Assembly (NCBI GenBank): GCA_020638555.1
Contig: JACKII010000001.1
Coordinates: 744,001 to 808,000 of the forward strand
Direction: 5' to 3'
DNA: 64,000 nucleotides
Source of the DNA: Alphaproteobacteria bacterium
Lineage (GTDB): Bacteria; Pseudomonadota; Alphaproteobacteria; Bin95
Shown in pieces: positions 18,640 to 26,332 of this stretch. Both the position numbers and the translations under genes were made by a program. Under the pieces are notes generated by a model that saw nothing but the letters and a program-made list of their open reading frames with translations, was not told the DNA's origin and did not search any database. Position 1 is the stretch's first letter. Every line of letters begins with the position of its first letter.

Positions 18640-19326
18640 TTAGGGCACAAGCTTGTAGCCGCCGGTATCCGTCACCAGGATTTTCGCATCGGACGGGTCG
18701 GGCTCGATCTTTTGCCTCAGGCGGTACACATGGGTTTCGAGCGTGTGCGTGGTCACGCCCGGATTGTAGCCCCAGACCTCGTGCAGCAGGGTCTCGCGGT
18801 CGATCACCCGCTGCCCCGCGCGGTAGAGATATTTCAGAATCGCCGTCTCTTTTTCGGTCAGCCGCACCTTGCGCTCCGAGCCGGTTTCCACCAGCAGCTT
18901 CGCCGCCGGGCGGAAGCTGTAGGGGCCGATGGTGAACACCGCATCCTCGCTCTGCGCGTGCTGGCGCAGATGCGCTCGCAGGCGCGCCAGCAACACTCCC
19001 AGCCGGAACGGCTTGGTGATGTAGTCGTTGGCCCCGGAATCGAGGCCCAGAATCGTATCCGCGTCGCCATCGGCGGCGGTGAGCATCAGGATCGGGCAGG
19101 CAATGCCGTTGCGGCGCAGCACGCGGCAGGCGTCGCGCCCGTCCATGTCCGGCAGGCCGACATCCAGGATGATGGCGTCGAAATGCTGCTGGCCCGCCTT
19201 TTCGAGGCCCTCGCCACCGCTGCCGGCCTGGACGACCTCCAGGTCCTCGTGCAGGCGCAACTGCTCGGCCAGCGAGGCGCGCAACGCCTGGTCGTCGTCG
19301 ATCATCAGAATGGCTTGTCGCGCCAT
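18640..19326 (-). CDS. OmpR/PhoB-type response regulator
   Basis: 228 residues from the ATG at 19326 (AAGGAG 11 bases upstream; a TTG seven codons earlier is less likely). The receiver domain has the acidic pocket M-I-D-D-D-Q, the phosphoacceptor in I-L-D-V-G-L-P-D-M-D-G and the lysine in T-K-P-F. The C-terminal winged helix (R-L-T-E-K-E-T-A-I-L-K-Y-L-Y and T-L-E-T-H-V-Y-R-L-R-Q-K) binds DNA. No histidine kinase is adjacent, so it is an orphan in this window. Confidence 0.93.
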   Translation of the reverse strand: MARQAILMIDDDQALRASLAEQLRLHEDLEVVQAGSGGEGLEKAGQQHFDAIILDVGLPDMDGRDACRVLRRNGIACPILMLTAADGDADTILGLDSGANDYITKPFRLGVLLARLRAHLRQHAQSEDAVFTIGPYSFRPAAKLLVETGSERKVRLTEKETAILKYLYRAGQRVIDRETLLHEVWGYNPGVTTHTLETHVYRLRQKIEPDPSDAKILVTDTGGYKLVP

Positions 19327-19639
19327 GGCCGCACAGGCTCCTTGCAATCGCTGCGGGGCGAACCGAAATGCCCACCTAGCATATAGGGTGCGTCATGACC
19401 ATTGCACCCTGGTGCCGACCGGCCGGTGCGGGACATCCGCGGGCTTTGCGGGCTATGGGCGGAAAATGCCCGTGAATTCAAGGTGAGCGTCACCGAATGC
19501 CGGGATGTCCGGCCTACCGCGGCCCCCCGGTTTCTCCGCGATGCCACCGGCACGCCGGCCGCCCGATCTCGAAACCGTTTCATCGCCCGGGAATCTGCGC
19601 TATTGGTCGGACCAGTCGAGGACACTGCGGGAGACGCCG
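19327..19639. other. Intergenic stretch between divergent regulator and helicase genes
   Basis: 313 bases hold the start signals of both genes. A short palindrome GGTGA-GCG-TCACC lies at 19482-19494. The helicase frame stays open back to an ATG at 19505, but the extra 45 residues look unconserved. I see no RNA gene. Confidence 0.45.
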
Positions 19640-22288
19640 ATGGATAGCCCCACAGGGCGGCCCACCGACGATTACCATCAGCGCTCGCTGCCGGGCGAGC
19701 GTCGTGTTCTGGCCGTTCTCGGCCCGACCAACACCGGCAAGACCCATCTGGCGGTCGAGCGGATGCTGGGCCATGCCAGCGGCATGATCGGCTTTCCGCT
19801 GCGCCTGCTGGCCCGCGAGAACTACGACAAGATCGTCCGGCTCAAGGGCGCGGCCCAGGTGGCGCTGGTCACCGGCGAGGAAAAGATCATCCCGCCCCGG
19901 CCCCGCTATTATGTCTGCACGGTCGAGAGCATGCCGCTGGATCTGGCCGTGGACTTTCTGGCGGTCGACGAGATCCAGATGGCCGCCGATGCCGAGCGCG
20001 GCCACATCTTCACCGAACGCCTGCTCCACGCCCGCGGCCGCACCGAGACCATGTTTCTGGGCTCCGAGACCGTGCGCTGGCTGATCCGCAAGCTGGTGCC
20101 GGAATGCGAATTCATCACCCGGCCGCGCTTTTCCACCCTTTCCTATGCCGGCCATCGCAAGGTGACCCGGTTGCCGCCGCGCTCGGCCATCGTCGCCTTC
20201 TCGGCGGCGGAGGTGTATCGCCTGGCGGAGTTCGTGCGCCGCCAGCGCGGCGGCACGGCGGTGGTGCTGGGCGCGCTCAGCCCCCGGGCCCGCAACGCGC
20301 AGGTCGGCATGTACCAGGCGGGCGAGGTCGACTATCTGGTGGCGACGGATGCCATCGGCATGGGCCTGAACATGGACGTGCGCCATGTCGCCTTCTCCGC
20401 GCTGGCCAAGTATGACGGCAACCGGCTGCGCGACCTGCTGCCCGGCGAGGTCGGCCAGATCGCCGGGCGGGCCGGGCGGCACATGTCCGACGGCACGTTC
20501 GGCACCACCGCCGACCTCCAGGGCATGGACGAGGAGTTGGTGGCGCGGGTGGAGGCGCACGAGTTCGACACGCTGCGCACGCTGATGTGGCGCAATGCCG
20601 ACCTGGATTTCCGCAGCGTCGAGGGATTGCTGCGCTCGCTGGACGAGAAGCCGCCTTTTCCCTTCCTGCGCCGCACGCGGCGGGCCGACGACCATCGCAC
20701 GCTGGAATCCCTGGCGCAGATGGCGGAGGTGTCCGGCCGCGCGGTCGGCCGGAGCGCCGTGCAATTGCTGTGGGATGTCTGCCAGGTGCCGGACTTCTCC
20801 AAGACGCTCACGGATTCGCACACCCGCCTGCTCGCCCGCATTTACGGGTTCCGCTCGGAAGGCGAGGGGCGGTTGCCGACCGACTGGGTGGCGAGCCACA
20901 TTCGCCGGCTGGAGCGCACCGACGGCGATATCGACACGCTGATGGCCCGCATCGCCGGCACCCGCACCTGGACCTATATCAGCCATCGCACCGGCTGGCT
21001 CGACGACCCGGTGCACTGGCAGGAACAGGCGCTGGCGATCGAGGACAAGCTGTCCGACGCCCTGCACGACCGGCTGACCCAGCGCTTCGTCGACCGCCGC
21101 ACCGCCGTTCTCGTCCGCCGCCTGGCCGAGGGCGACGAACTGATCGGCGGCGTCAACGCCGCGGGCGAGGTGGTGGTGGAGGGCGAGACCGTCGGCACGC
21201 TCACCGGTTTCCGCTTCAAGGCCGATGCCGCCGACCGGGGCGAGGACGGCCGCGCCTTGCTGAACGCCGCCAACCGGGTGCTGCGCCAGGAGGTGGAAGG
21301 CCGGGTCGCCCAGGTGGCGCAGGCCGATCACCAGGATTTCCGCCTGTCCGAAGACGGGCGCATCACCTGGGCCGGTGAGCCGCTGGGCGCGCTGGTCAAG
21401 GGTTCGAACTGGCTGAAGCCGCGGGTGGAGCCGCTGGCCAGTGCGCTGCTCGACAGTCGCCACCGGCAGGCGCTGCGCGCGCGCATGCAGGACTGGCTCG
21501 ACCGGGAGGTGCAGCGTCGCCTGGGCTCGCTGACCCAGTTGCAGGCGCTGGAAGGCTCGGCGGAGCTGCGCGGCATCGGTTATCGCCTGGCGGAGGCCGC
21601 GGGCGTGCTGCCGCGCCGCAGCGTGCGCGACCAGCTCCGCACCCTGTCGAAGGCGGAGCGCAAACGGTTGGCGGCGGTGGGCCTGCGCATCGGCCGCGAA
21701 CACCTGTTCCTGCCCCAGTTGCTGCGCGGCGCGCCGAACCGCTGGCGCCTGACGCTCTGGCGGCTCTATCACGGCGGCGCCGAACCGCCGGCCGAGCGTC
21801 GTCCGGCCCTGCCGGTGGATCGCGACGCCGATCCCGCCTGGTATCGGGTCTGCGGCTACACGCTCGCCGGCGATCACGCCATCCGCGTCGACCGGTGGGA
21901 GAATTTCGCCGCCGCCGCGCACAAGGCGGCTGGCGCCGCTTCCGATGGCGCCCCCGGCGTGACCGCATCGGCCGAGTTGGCGGCGCTGGCGGGGGTCGAT
22001 GCGTCCGCCGTGCCCGATCTACTGCGCCGCCTGCGCTTTTTCCCGACCGGCCAGACCAGCGAGACCGGCGCCGTTCTGTATGCGCGCCAGCCCCGTCGCC
22101 GCGCCCCGGCCGGCAAGGCGGACCAGAGCGGCCCGTCCGGTAAGCCGGACCAGAGCAAGACCGCCAAGACTGCCAAGACCGCGGCCCGCGCAAAGCGCCA
22201 CGGCGCCGGCAAGGCCCGCAACCCGCGGCCGGTCAATCCGGATTCCCCCTTCGCCGGCCTGCGCTCCGCGCTGGCGGCGGCATCGTGA
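19640..22288 (+). CDS. Suv3-like DEAD/H-box RNA helicase
   Basis: 882 residues from the ATG preceded by GGGAG. Walker A is G-P-T-N-T-G-K-T (about residues 32-39), motif II is D-E-I-Q, and motif VI is Q-I-A-G-R-A-G-R. The first 500 residues match the mitochondrial Suv3 helicase core; the long C-terminal region is an alphaproteobacterial extension ending in a lysine/alanine-rich, likely disordered tail. Suv3 proteins unwind RNA during degradation. It is followed at once by the S4-domain gene, a conserved neighbourhood with fdxA and carD. Confidence 0.9.
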   Translation: MDSPTGRPTDDYHQRSLPGERRVLAVLGPTNTGKTHLAVERMLGHASGMIGFPLRLLARENYDKIVRLKGAAQVALVTGEEKIIPPRPRYYVCTVESMPLDLAVDFLAVDEIQMAADAERGHIFTERLLHARGRTETMFLGSETVRWLIRKLVPECEFITRPRFSTLSYAGHRKVTRLPPRSAIVAFSAAEVYRLAEFVRRQRGGTAVVLGALSPRARNAQVGMYQAGEVDYLVATDAIGMGLNMDVRHVAFSALAKYDGNRLRDLLPGEVGQIAGRAGRHMSDGTFGTTADLQGMDEELVARVEAHEFDTLRTLMWRNADLDFRSVEGLLRSLDEKPPFPFLRRTRRADDHRTLESLAQMAEVSGRAVGRSAVQLLWDVCQVPDFSKTLTDSHTRLLARIYGFRSEGEGRLPTDWVASHIRRLERTDGDIDTLMARIAGTRTWTYISHRTGWLDDPVHWQEQALAIEDKLSDALHDRLTQRFVDRRTAVLVRRLAEGDELIGGVNAAGEVVVEGETVGTLTGFRFKADAADRGEDGRALLNAANRVLRQEVEGRVAQVAQADHQDFRLSEDGRITWAGEPLGALVKGSNWLKPRVEPLASALLDSRHRQALRARMQDWLDREVQRRLGSLTQLQALEGSAELRGIGYRLAEAAGVLPRRSVRDQLRTLSKAERKRLAAVGLRIGREHLFLPQLLRGAPNRWRLTLWRLYHGGAEPPAERRPALPVDRDADPAWYRVCGYTLAGDHAIRVDRWENFAAAAHKAAGAASDGAPGVTASAELAALAGVDASAVPDLLRRLRFFPTGQTSETGAVLYARQPRRRAPAGKADQSGPSGKPDQSKTAKTAKTAARAKRHGAGKARNPRPVNPDSPFAGLRSALAAAS

Positions 22289-22289
22289 G

Positions 22290-22592
22290 GTGACCACGCC
22301 CTTGCTGCACGACCAAGACGCGCCCCCGACCCGCCTGCGCATCGACAAATGGCTGGTGCACGCCCGGTTCTGCAAGACCCGGTCGGTCGCCGTAACCCTG
22401 GTGAGCAAGGGGCGGGTGCGGGTGAACCGCCAGCCGGTGCGCAAGGCCAGCCACGAGTTGAAGGCGGGCGACGTGCTGACCCTGCCGCGGGGGCGCGGGG
22501 TCGCCGTGGTGCGGGTGATCGCCATGGGCGAGCGCCGCGGACCTGCGACAGAAGCGCGGCTTTTGTACGAGGAACTGGTGCCGGCGGATTGA
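22290..22592 (+). CDS. hslR: S4-domain RNA-binding heat-shock protein Hsp15
   Basis: 100 residues. The S4 domain is R-L-R-I-D-K-W-L-V-H-A-R-F-C-K-T-R followed by G-R-V-R-V-N-R and G-D-V-L-T-L, as in Hsp15, which rescues stalled 50S subunits still carrying nascent chains. The GTG start one base after the helicase stop is my choice; a TTG four codons later is possible. Co-transcribed with the helicase. Confidence 0.85.
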   Translation: MTTPLLHDQDAPPTRLRIDKWLVHARFCKTRSVAVTLVSKGRVRVNRQPVRKASHELKAGDVLTLPRGRGVAVVRVIAMGERRGPATEARLLYEELVPAD

Positions 22593-22695
22593 ATTTGGCA
22601 CACATGAGGATCAGATAGACCATCCTCTCGGAACTGCCGGTTCGCGCGCGGCTTTGCGGCGGCCCGTGGTTGCAGTTCGCGCCAGGAGCCCGTGC

Positions 22696-23031
22696 ATGAC
22701 CTATATCGTCAACGAAGACTGCATTAAGTGCAAACACATGGACTGCGTCGAGGTTTGCCCCGTCGACTGCTTCTATGTGGGCGCCAACATGCTGGTGATC
22801 CATCCGGACGAATGCATCGACTGCGGTGTGTGCGAGCCGGAATGTCCGGTCGAGGCCATCAAGCCCGACACCGAACCGGGCGCCGAGGACTGGGTCGAGT
22901 TCAATCGGGAATATGCCGAGAAGTGGCCGAACATCACCCGCAAGGGCGAGGCCCCGGCCGATGCCGAGGAATGGGCCGGCGTGCCGAACAAGTTCAAGGA
23001 CCATTTCGACCCGTCGCCGGGCACTCCCTGA
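22696..23031 (+). CDS. fdxA: 7Fe ferredoxin (FdxA type)
   Basis: 111 residues. The N-terminus M-T-Y-I-V-N-E-D-C-I-K-C-K-H-M-D-C and V-C-P-V-D-C hold the [3Fe-4S]/[4Fe-4S] cysteines, with the second set in C-I-D-C-G-V-C-E-P-E-C-P. Length and the C-terminal N-R-E-Y-A-E-K-W-P-N-I fit FdxA. It carries electrons in the cytoplasm. CAGGAG precedes the ATG at good distance. Two GC-rich hairpins follow the stop. Confidence 0.95.
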   Translation: MTYIVNEDCIKCKHMDCVEVCPVDCFYVGANMLVIHPDECIDCGVCEPECPVEAIKPDTEPGAEDWVEFNREYAEKWPNITRKGEAPADAEEWAGVPNKFKDHFDPSPGTP

Positions 23032-23043
23032 CCGCTCGCCGCC

Positions 23044-23119
23044 GCCGCGACGCATTCGCCGTCGCGGCCCGGTTGCCTGTGACCTTTCGCGCACCGCCCG
23101 GCCGTTTCGGGCGGTGTTT
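23044..23119 (+). terminator. Tandem hairpins after fdxA
   Basis: Two perfect 9-bp stems follow the fdxA stop: 23044-23052 with 23060-23068, and 23092-23100 with 23108-23116. The second is followed by TTTCC, so it is the better terminator. Confidence 0.55.
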
Positions 23120-23507
23120 CCGTGCGAATCCGCCTCTCGCAGCGCGGAGGCGTGCCGGCATCGCCCAAATTTCTCGCACCCGCCCATGGGAAACGCCGGC
23201 ATTTTATGCTATATGATGTTTGTGTGACGGTTTCTCCGCACTGCGCACGCAGGTTTGCGCAAATGGTGCGCCGGGCCGTTGTTATCGATGCGATGGTTAA
23301 AGGCCAAACAAGATCGACAGAATGAGCGTGGTGCGGCTCGGCAGGCAACACTTGCTGGCTGGGTTCCTTGCGCCATTCGGATCGGAGACCGCACGGCAAC
23401 GCGGCCGTGCGGCGTGTGGCTTTGACCGCCTGACATCGGTATCGGAACAGTGAGCGTTGCGTTGCGACGCAAACCTCAAGACGCGTGAGGGAAAGAGGTC
23501 AGAATCT
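23120..23507 (+). promoter_or_regulatory. Leader and probable promoter region of carD
   Basis: Between the fdxA hairpins and carD lie nearly 390 bases without a credible gene. An AT-rich core, TATGCT at 23205-23210 and TATGAT at 23212-23217, is the best -10 candidate; I see no good -35. If used, the carD mRNA would have a leader of almost 290 bases. GAAAGAGG precedes the carD ATG. Confidence 0.35.
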
Positions 23508-24083
23508 ATGGCAAAACAGGCAAAGTTCCAGCCCGGTGACTATGTGGTCTATCCCGCGCACGGCTTGGGCCAGGTTACCGATATCGAGACCCGGACCGTG
23601 GCCGGGTTCGAGCTGGAAATGCTGGTGATCGAGTTCGAAAAGGAAAAGATGACCCTGCGCATTCCGCTCGCCAAGGTTGGCGCGGCCGGGCTGCGGGGCC
23701 TTTCCTCGAAGAAGGACATGGCCGATGCGCTCAAAACCCTGAAGGGCAAGGTGCGGATCAAGCGCACCATGTGGAGCCGCCGGGCGCAGGAATACGAGGC
23801 GAAAATCAACTCCGGCAGCCTGGTGCAGGTGGCCGAGGTGGTGCGCGACCTGTTCCGCAACGCCGAACAGCCCGACCAGTCCTACAGCGAACGCCAGATC
23901 TATCAGGCGGCGCTGGAACGCCTGACCCGCGAACTGGCCGCGGTCGACCGCCTGGACGAGGACACGGCCCAGCAAAAGCTGGAAGCGATTCTGAGCGCCG
24001 CGTCGTCCGCCGCCCAGGCCGCCGCCGCCGATGCGGAAGACGAGGCCGAGGACGAGGTGGAGGCCACCGAAGAGGCGGCCTGA
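23508..24083 (+). CDS. carD: CarD-family transcription regulator
   Basis: 191 residues. The N-terminal RNA-polymerase-interacting domain begins F-Q-P-G-D-Y-V-V-Y-P-A-H-G-L-G-Q-V, the hallmark of CarD/CdnL and the TRCF RNAP-binding domain; the helical C-terminal half contains the conserved W-S-R-R-A-Q-E-Y-E. The last 25 residues are alanine and glutamate rich. CarD proteins bind the polymerase beta subunit and stabilise open complexes. Three tandem terminator-like hairpins follow the stop. Confidence 0.93.
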   Translation: MAKQAKFQPGDYVVYPAHGLGQVTDIETRTVAGFELEMLVIEFEKEKMTLRIPLAKVGAAGLRGLSSKKDMADALKTLKGKVRIKRTMWSRRAQEYEAKINSGSLVQVAEVVRDLFRNAEQPDQSYSERQIYQAALERLTRELAAVDRLDEDTAQQKLEAILSAASSAAQAAAADAEDEAEDEVEATEEAA

Positions 24084-24120
24084 GTCCGACCGCCGTTTTG
24101 ACCGGTTCTCCGGTTTCCAG

Positions 24121-24220
24121 GGCCACGCCGCAAAGCGTGGCCCGAATTTTTTGATAAGGGCCACGCCGCAAAGCCTGGCCCGAATTTTTGGTAAGAGCCA
24201 CGCCGCAAAGCGTGGCTCTT
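24121..24220. repeat. Three tandem terminator-like hairpins
   Basis: Near-identical hairpins at 24121-24142, 24158-24181 and 24193-24220 each have the stem sequence GCCACGC, the loop CGCAAA and the closing arm GCGTGGC. The first two are followed by GAATTTTT tails and the third by GGTTTT. The middle copy has a G-to-C change that breaks one stem pair. They separate carD from the converging reductase gene and should stop transcription from carD; the third is also placed to serve the opposite strand. Confidence 0.85.
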
Positions 24221-24239
24221 GGTTTTGGCGGGTCCCGCC

Positions 24240-25193
24240 TCAGCTTGCCTGGTAGGCGTCGCCCTGCTGCCGGGCCTTCTCCTGCAGCGCCCGCACCGCC
24301 GTCACCATGAAGGCGCAGGTGGGCGTCGGCACGCCGAGGCGCTCGCCCTCCGCCACCACGCCGCCGTGAATGGTGTCGATCTCCGAGCGGCGGCCGGCCA
24401 GCACGTCCTGGTACATGCTGGGCCGGGCCTTCGGCATTTTGCCGATGAAGTCGCTGACCCATTGCACCGGGTCGTCGTAGAGCAGTGCGATCCCCTTCGC
24501 CGCGGCGACAGCCGAGGTCTCCAGCACGCAGGTCTTGGAGAGCTCCCAGGCGTGCGGGTTCTCCCGCACCTCGCCGGTGCGCAGGCCGAACAGGGTACAG
24601 GTGGCGCTGACGGCGATATTGGCGTTCAGCTTGCTCCAGACCACCGGCCAGATGTCGGCGAAGGTCTCGCAGTTGAAGCCGGAGGACGTCCAGACATCGC
24701 GCACCCGCTCCAGCCGGTCGGTCAGGCCGCCCGCCGCCTCGGCGATGTTGATGGCGGACATGCCGTTGTGATGGGCGTGGCCGGGGCCGATCATGCTGGC
24801 GCCGAAGCCGCCGGCAATGCCGGCCAGCACCCCGCCCTCGTGGCCGCCCAGCAGGCTCTGGATCTTCTCCACATTGCCGAGGCCGTTCTGCAGCGACAGC
24901 ACCGCCGTTTCCGGCCCGATCATTGCCCGGGCGGCGCCGACGGCGGCGTCGGTGTCATGGCCCTTGGTGGCGACGATCACCAGGCCGCACGGGCCGGCCT
25001 CGGCCGCATCCGCGGTGGCGTGGATCGGCACGGTGCGGTCGCCGGAGGCGCCCTCGACCCGCAGGCCCTTGGTGCGCATGGCGTCCACATGCGCCTGCCA
25101 TTTGTCGAACATCCAGACCTCGTGGCCCGCGTCCGCCATCAACGCGCCATAGACCGAGCCCATGGCCCCGGCGCCGACGATTCCCACTTTCAT
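24240..25193 (-). CDS. 2-dehydropantoate 2-reductase family protein
   Basis: 317 residues. The N-terminal Rossmann motif G-I-V-G-A-G-A-M-G-S-V-Y-G binds NADPH; the catalytic lysine and its surroundings are V-V-W-S-K-L-N-A-N-I, with the substrate asparagine region downstream and Q-D-V-L-A-G-R-R-S-E-I-D near residue 270. PanE makes pantoate for coenzyme A, but many family members act on other 2-keto acids, and no pan genes are adjacent, so I leave the symbol open. Divergent from the dioxygenase gene with 113 bases between. Confidence 0.85.
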   Translation of the reverse strand: MKVGIVGAGAMGSVYGALMADAGHEVWMFDKWQAHVDAMRTKGLRVEGASGDRTVPIHATADAAEAGPCGLVIVATKGHDTDAAVGAARAMIGPETAVLSLQNGLGNVEKIQSLLGGHEGGVLAGIAGGFGASMIGPGHAHHNGMSAINIAEAAGGLTDRLERVRDVWTSSGFNCETFADIWPVVWSKLNANIAVSATCTLFGLRTGEVRENPHAWELSKTCVLETSAVAAAKGIALLYDDPVQWVSDFIGKMPKARPSMYQDVLAGRRSEIDTIHGGVVAEGERLGVPTPTCAFMVTAVRALQEKARQQGDAYQAS

Positions 25194-25306
25194 GCCGATC
25201 CTCTTTACGTCTGTCTTCGGTTTTTTCGTGTCTTCAGGCGGCTGGAGATTGGCGAAGCCCGCGCCTAAACTCCAGGAAAATTCGGACCGAGGCGAGGATT
25301 GCCGCC

Positions 25307-26191
25307 ATGACCGTTACCCCCATCCGCATCCGCCCGTCCGGCGGCGCCTTGGGCGCCGACATCGAGGGCGTGGATCTCTCCCGGCCCCTGGATGACGCTG
25401 TCTTCGAGGCGATCCGCAACGCCTGGCTCGACCATCTGGTGCTGCGCTTCCGCGGCCAGCCGCTGACGCTGGCGGATCTGGAGCGCTTCAGCGCCCGGTT
25501 CGGGCCGCTCGACCGCGCGCCGGTCACGCCCTGGACCGGCCAGCCGCACATTCCCGACCACCCGTTCGTCGCGGTGATGAGCAATATCGAGATGGACGGC
25601 CGGCCCATCGGCTCGCTGGGGCATGGCGAGGCGATCTGGCACACGGATATGAGCTACAAGGAGGCGACGCCGACCGCCTCCATCCTCTATGCGGTGGAAA
25701 TCCCGCCGGAGGGCGGCAACACCAACTTCGCCAACATGTACCGGGCCTACGAGACGCTGCCGGCGGACCTGCGCGCCCGCGTGGATGCGGGCCTGACGTG
25801 CAAGCACGACGCCTCCACCAACAGCGCCGGCCAGCGTCGCGCCGGCTTCGAAGGGATGAACGATCCGCGCGACTTGCCGGGCGCGGTCCATCCGGTGGTG
25901 CGCGTCCATCCCGAGACCGGGCGCCGCTGTCTGTTCCTGGGCCGCCGCCGCAACGCCTATCTGACGGGCCTGCCGCTCGCCGAAAGCGAGGCGCTGCTGG
26001 ATGCGCTCTGGGCCGCCGCCATCGACCCCGGCCGGGTCTGGAGCCAGGAATGGCGGGTGGGCGACCTGCTGATCTGGGACAACCGCTGCACGCTGCACCA
26101 CCGCGACGCGTTCGCAGCCCAGGACCGGCGGCTGCTCTGGCGCACCCAGATCCAAGGCGACCGGCCCTTCGGCGCCACCGCAGCCGCCTGA
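25307..26191 (+). CDS. TauD/TfdA-family Fe(II)/2-oxoglutarate dioxygenase
   Basis: 294 residues from the ATG at 25307. The facial triad is visible as H-T-D in I-W-H-T-D-M-S-Y (about residue 112) and the distal histidine in T-L-H-H-R-D-A-F near residue 265; the 2-oxoglutarate arginine follows in L-L-W-R-T-Q-I. The N-terminal G-A-L-G-A-D-I-E-G-V-D-L is typical. The family hydroxylates taurine, 2,4-D and many other substrates; nothing in the neighbourhood points to one. Confidence 0.9.
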   Translation: MTVTPIRIRPSGGALGADIEGVDLSRPLDDAVFEAIRNAWLDHLVLRFRGQPLTLADLERFSARFGPLDRAPVTPWTGQPHIPDHPFVAVMSNIEMDGRPIGSLGHGEAIWHTDMSYKEATPTASILYAVEIPPEGGNTNFANMYRAYETLPADLRARVDAGLTCKHDASTNSAGQRRAGFEGMNDPRDLPGAVHPVVRVHPETGRRCLFLGRRRNAYLTGLPLAESEALLDALWAAAIDPGRVWSQEWRVGDLLIWDNRCTLHHRDAFAAQDRRLLWRTQIQGDRPFGATAAA

Positions 26192-26332
26192 CGGCGCCTG
26201 GCATCGACCGTCTTCGGACATTCACAAAAGCGAAAAATTTCTGTCACGCTCCCGCGTCTATAGGAGCGGCCTGCATGCCGTGGCCGCCCGCCGCCGGCAC
26301 CGCACCCGCTCATCGTTTGGAGACCCGCGACC

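Noticed and set aside
23209..23472. 87-residue minus-strand frame upstream of carD
   Set aside because: No Shine-Dalgarno and no recognisable pattern; it would lie antisense to the probable carD leader.
26236..26262. Possible Pho box before the PhoX gene
   Set aside because: Only one CTGTCAC half-site is present; the second half (CCGCGTC) is too poor to support it.
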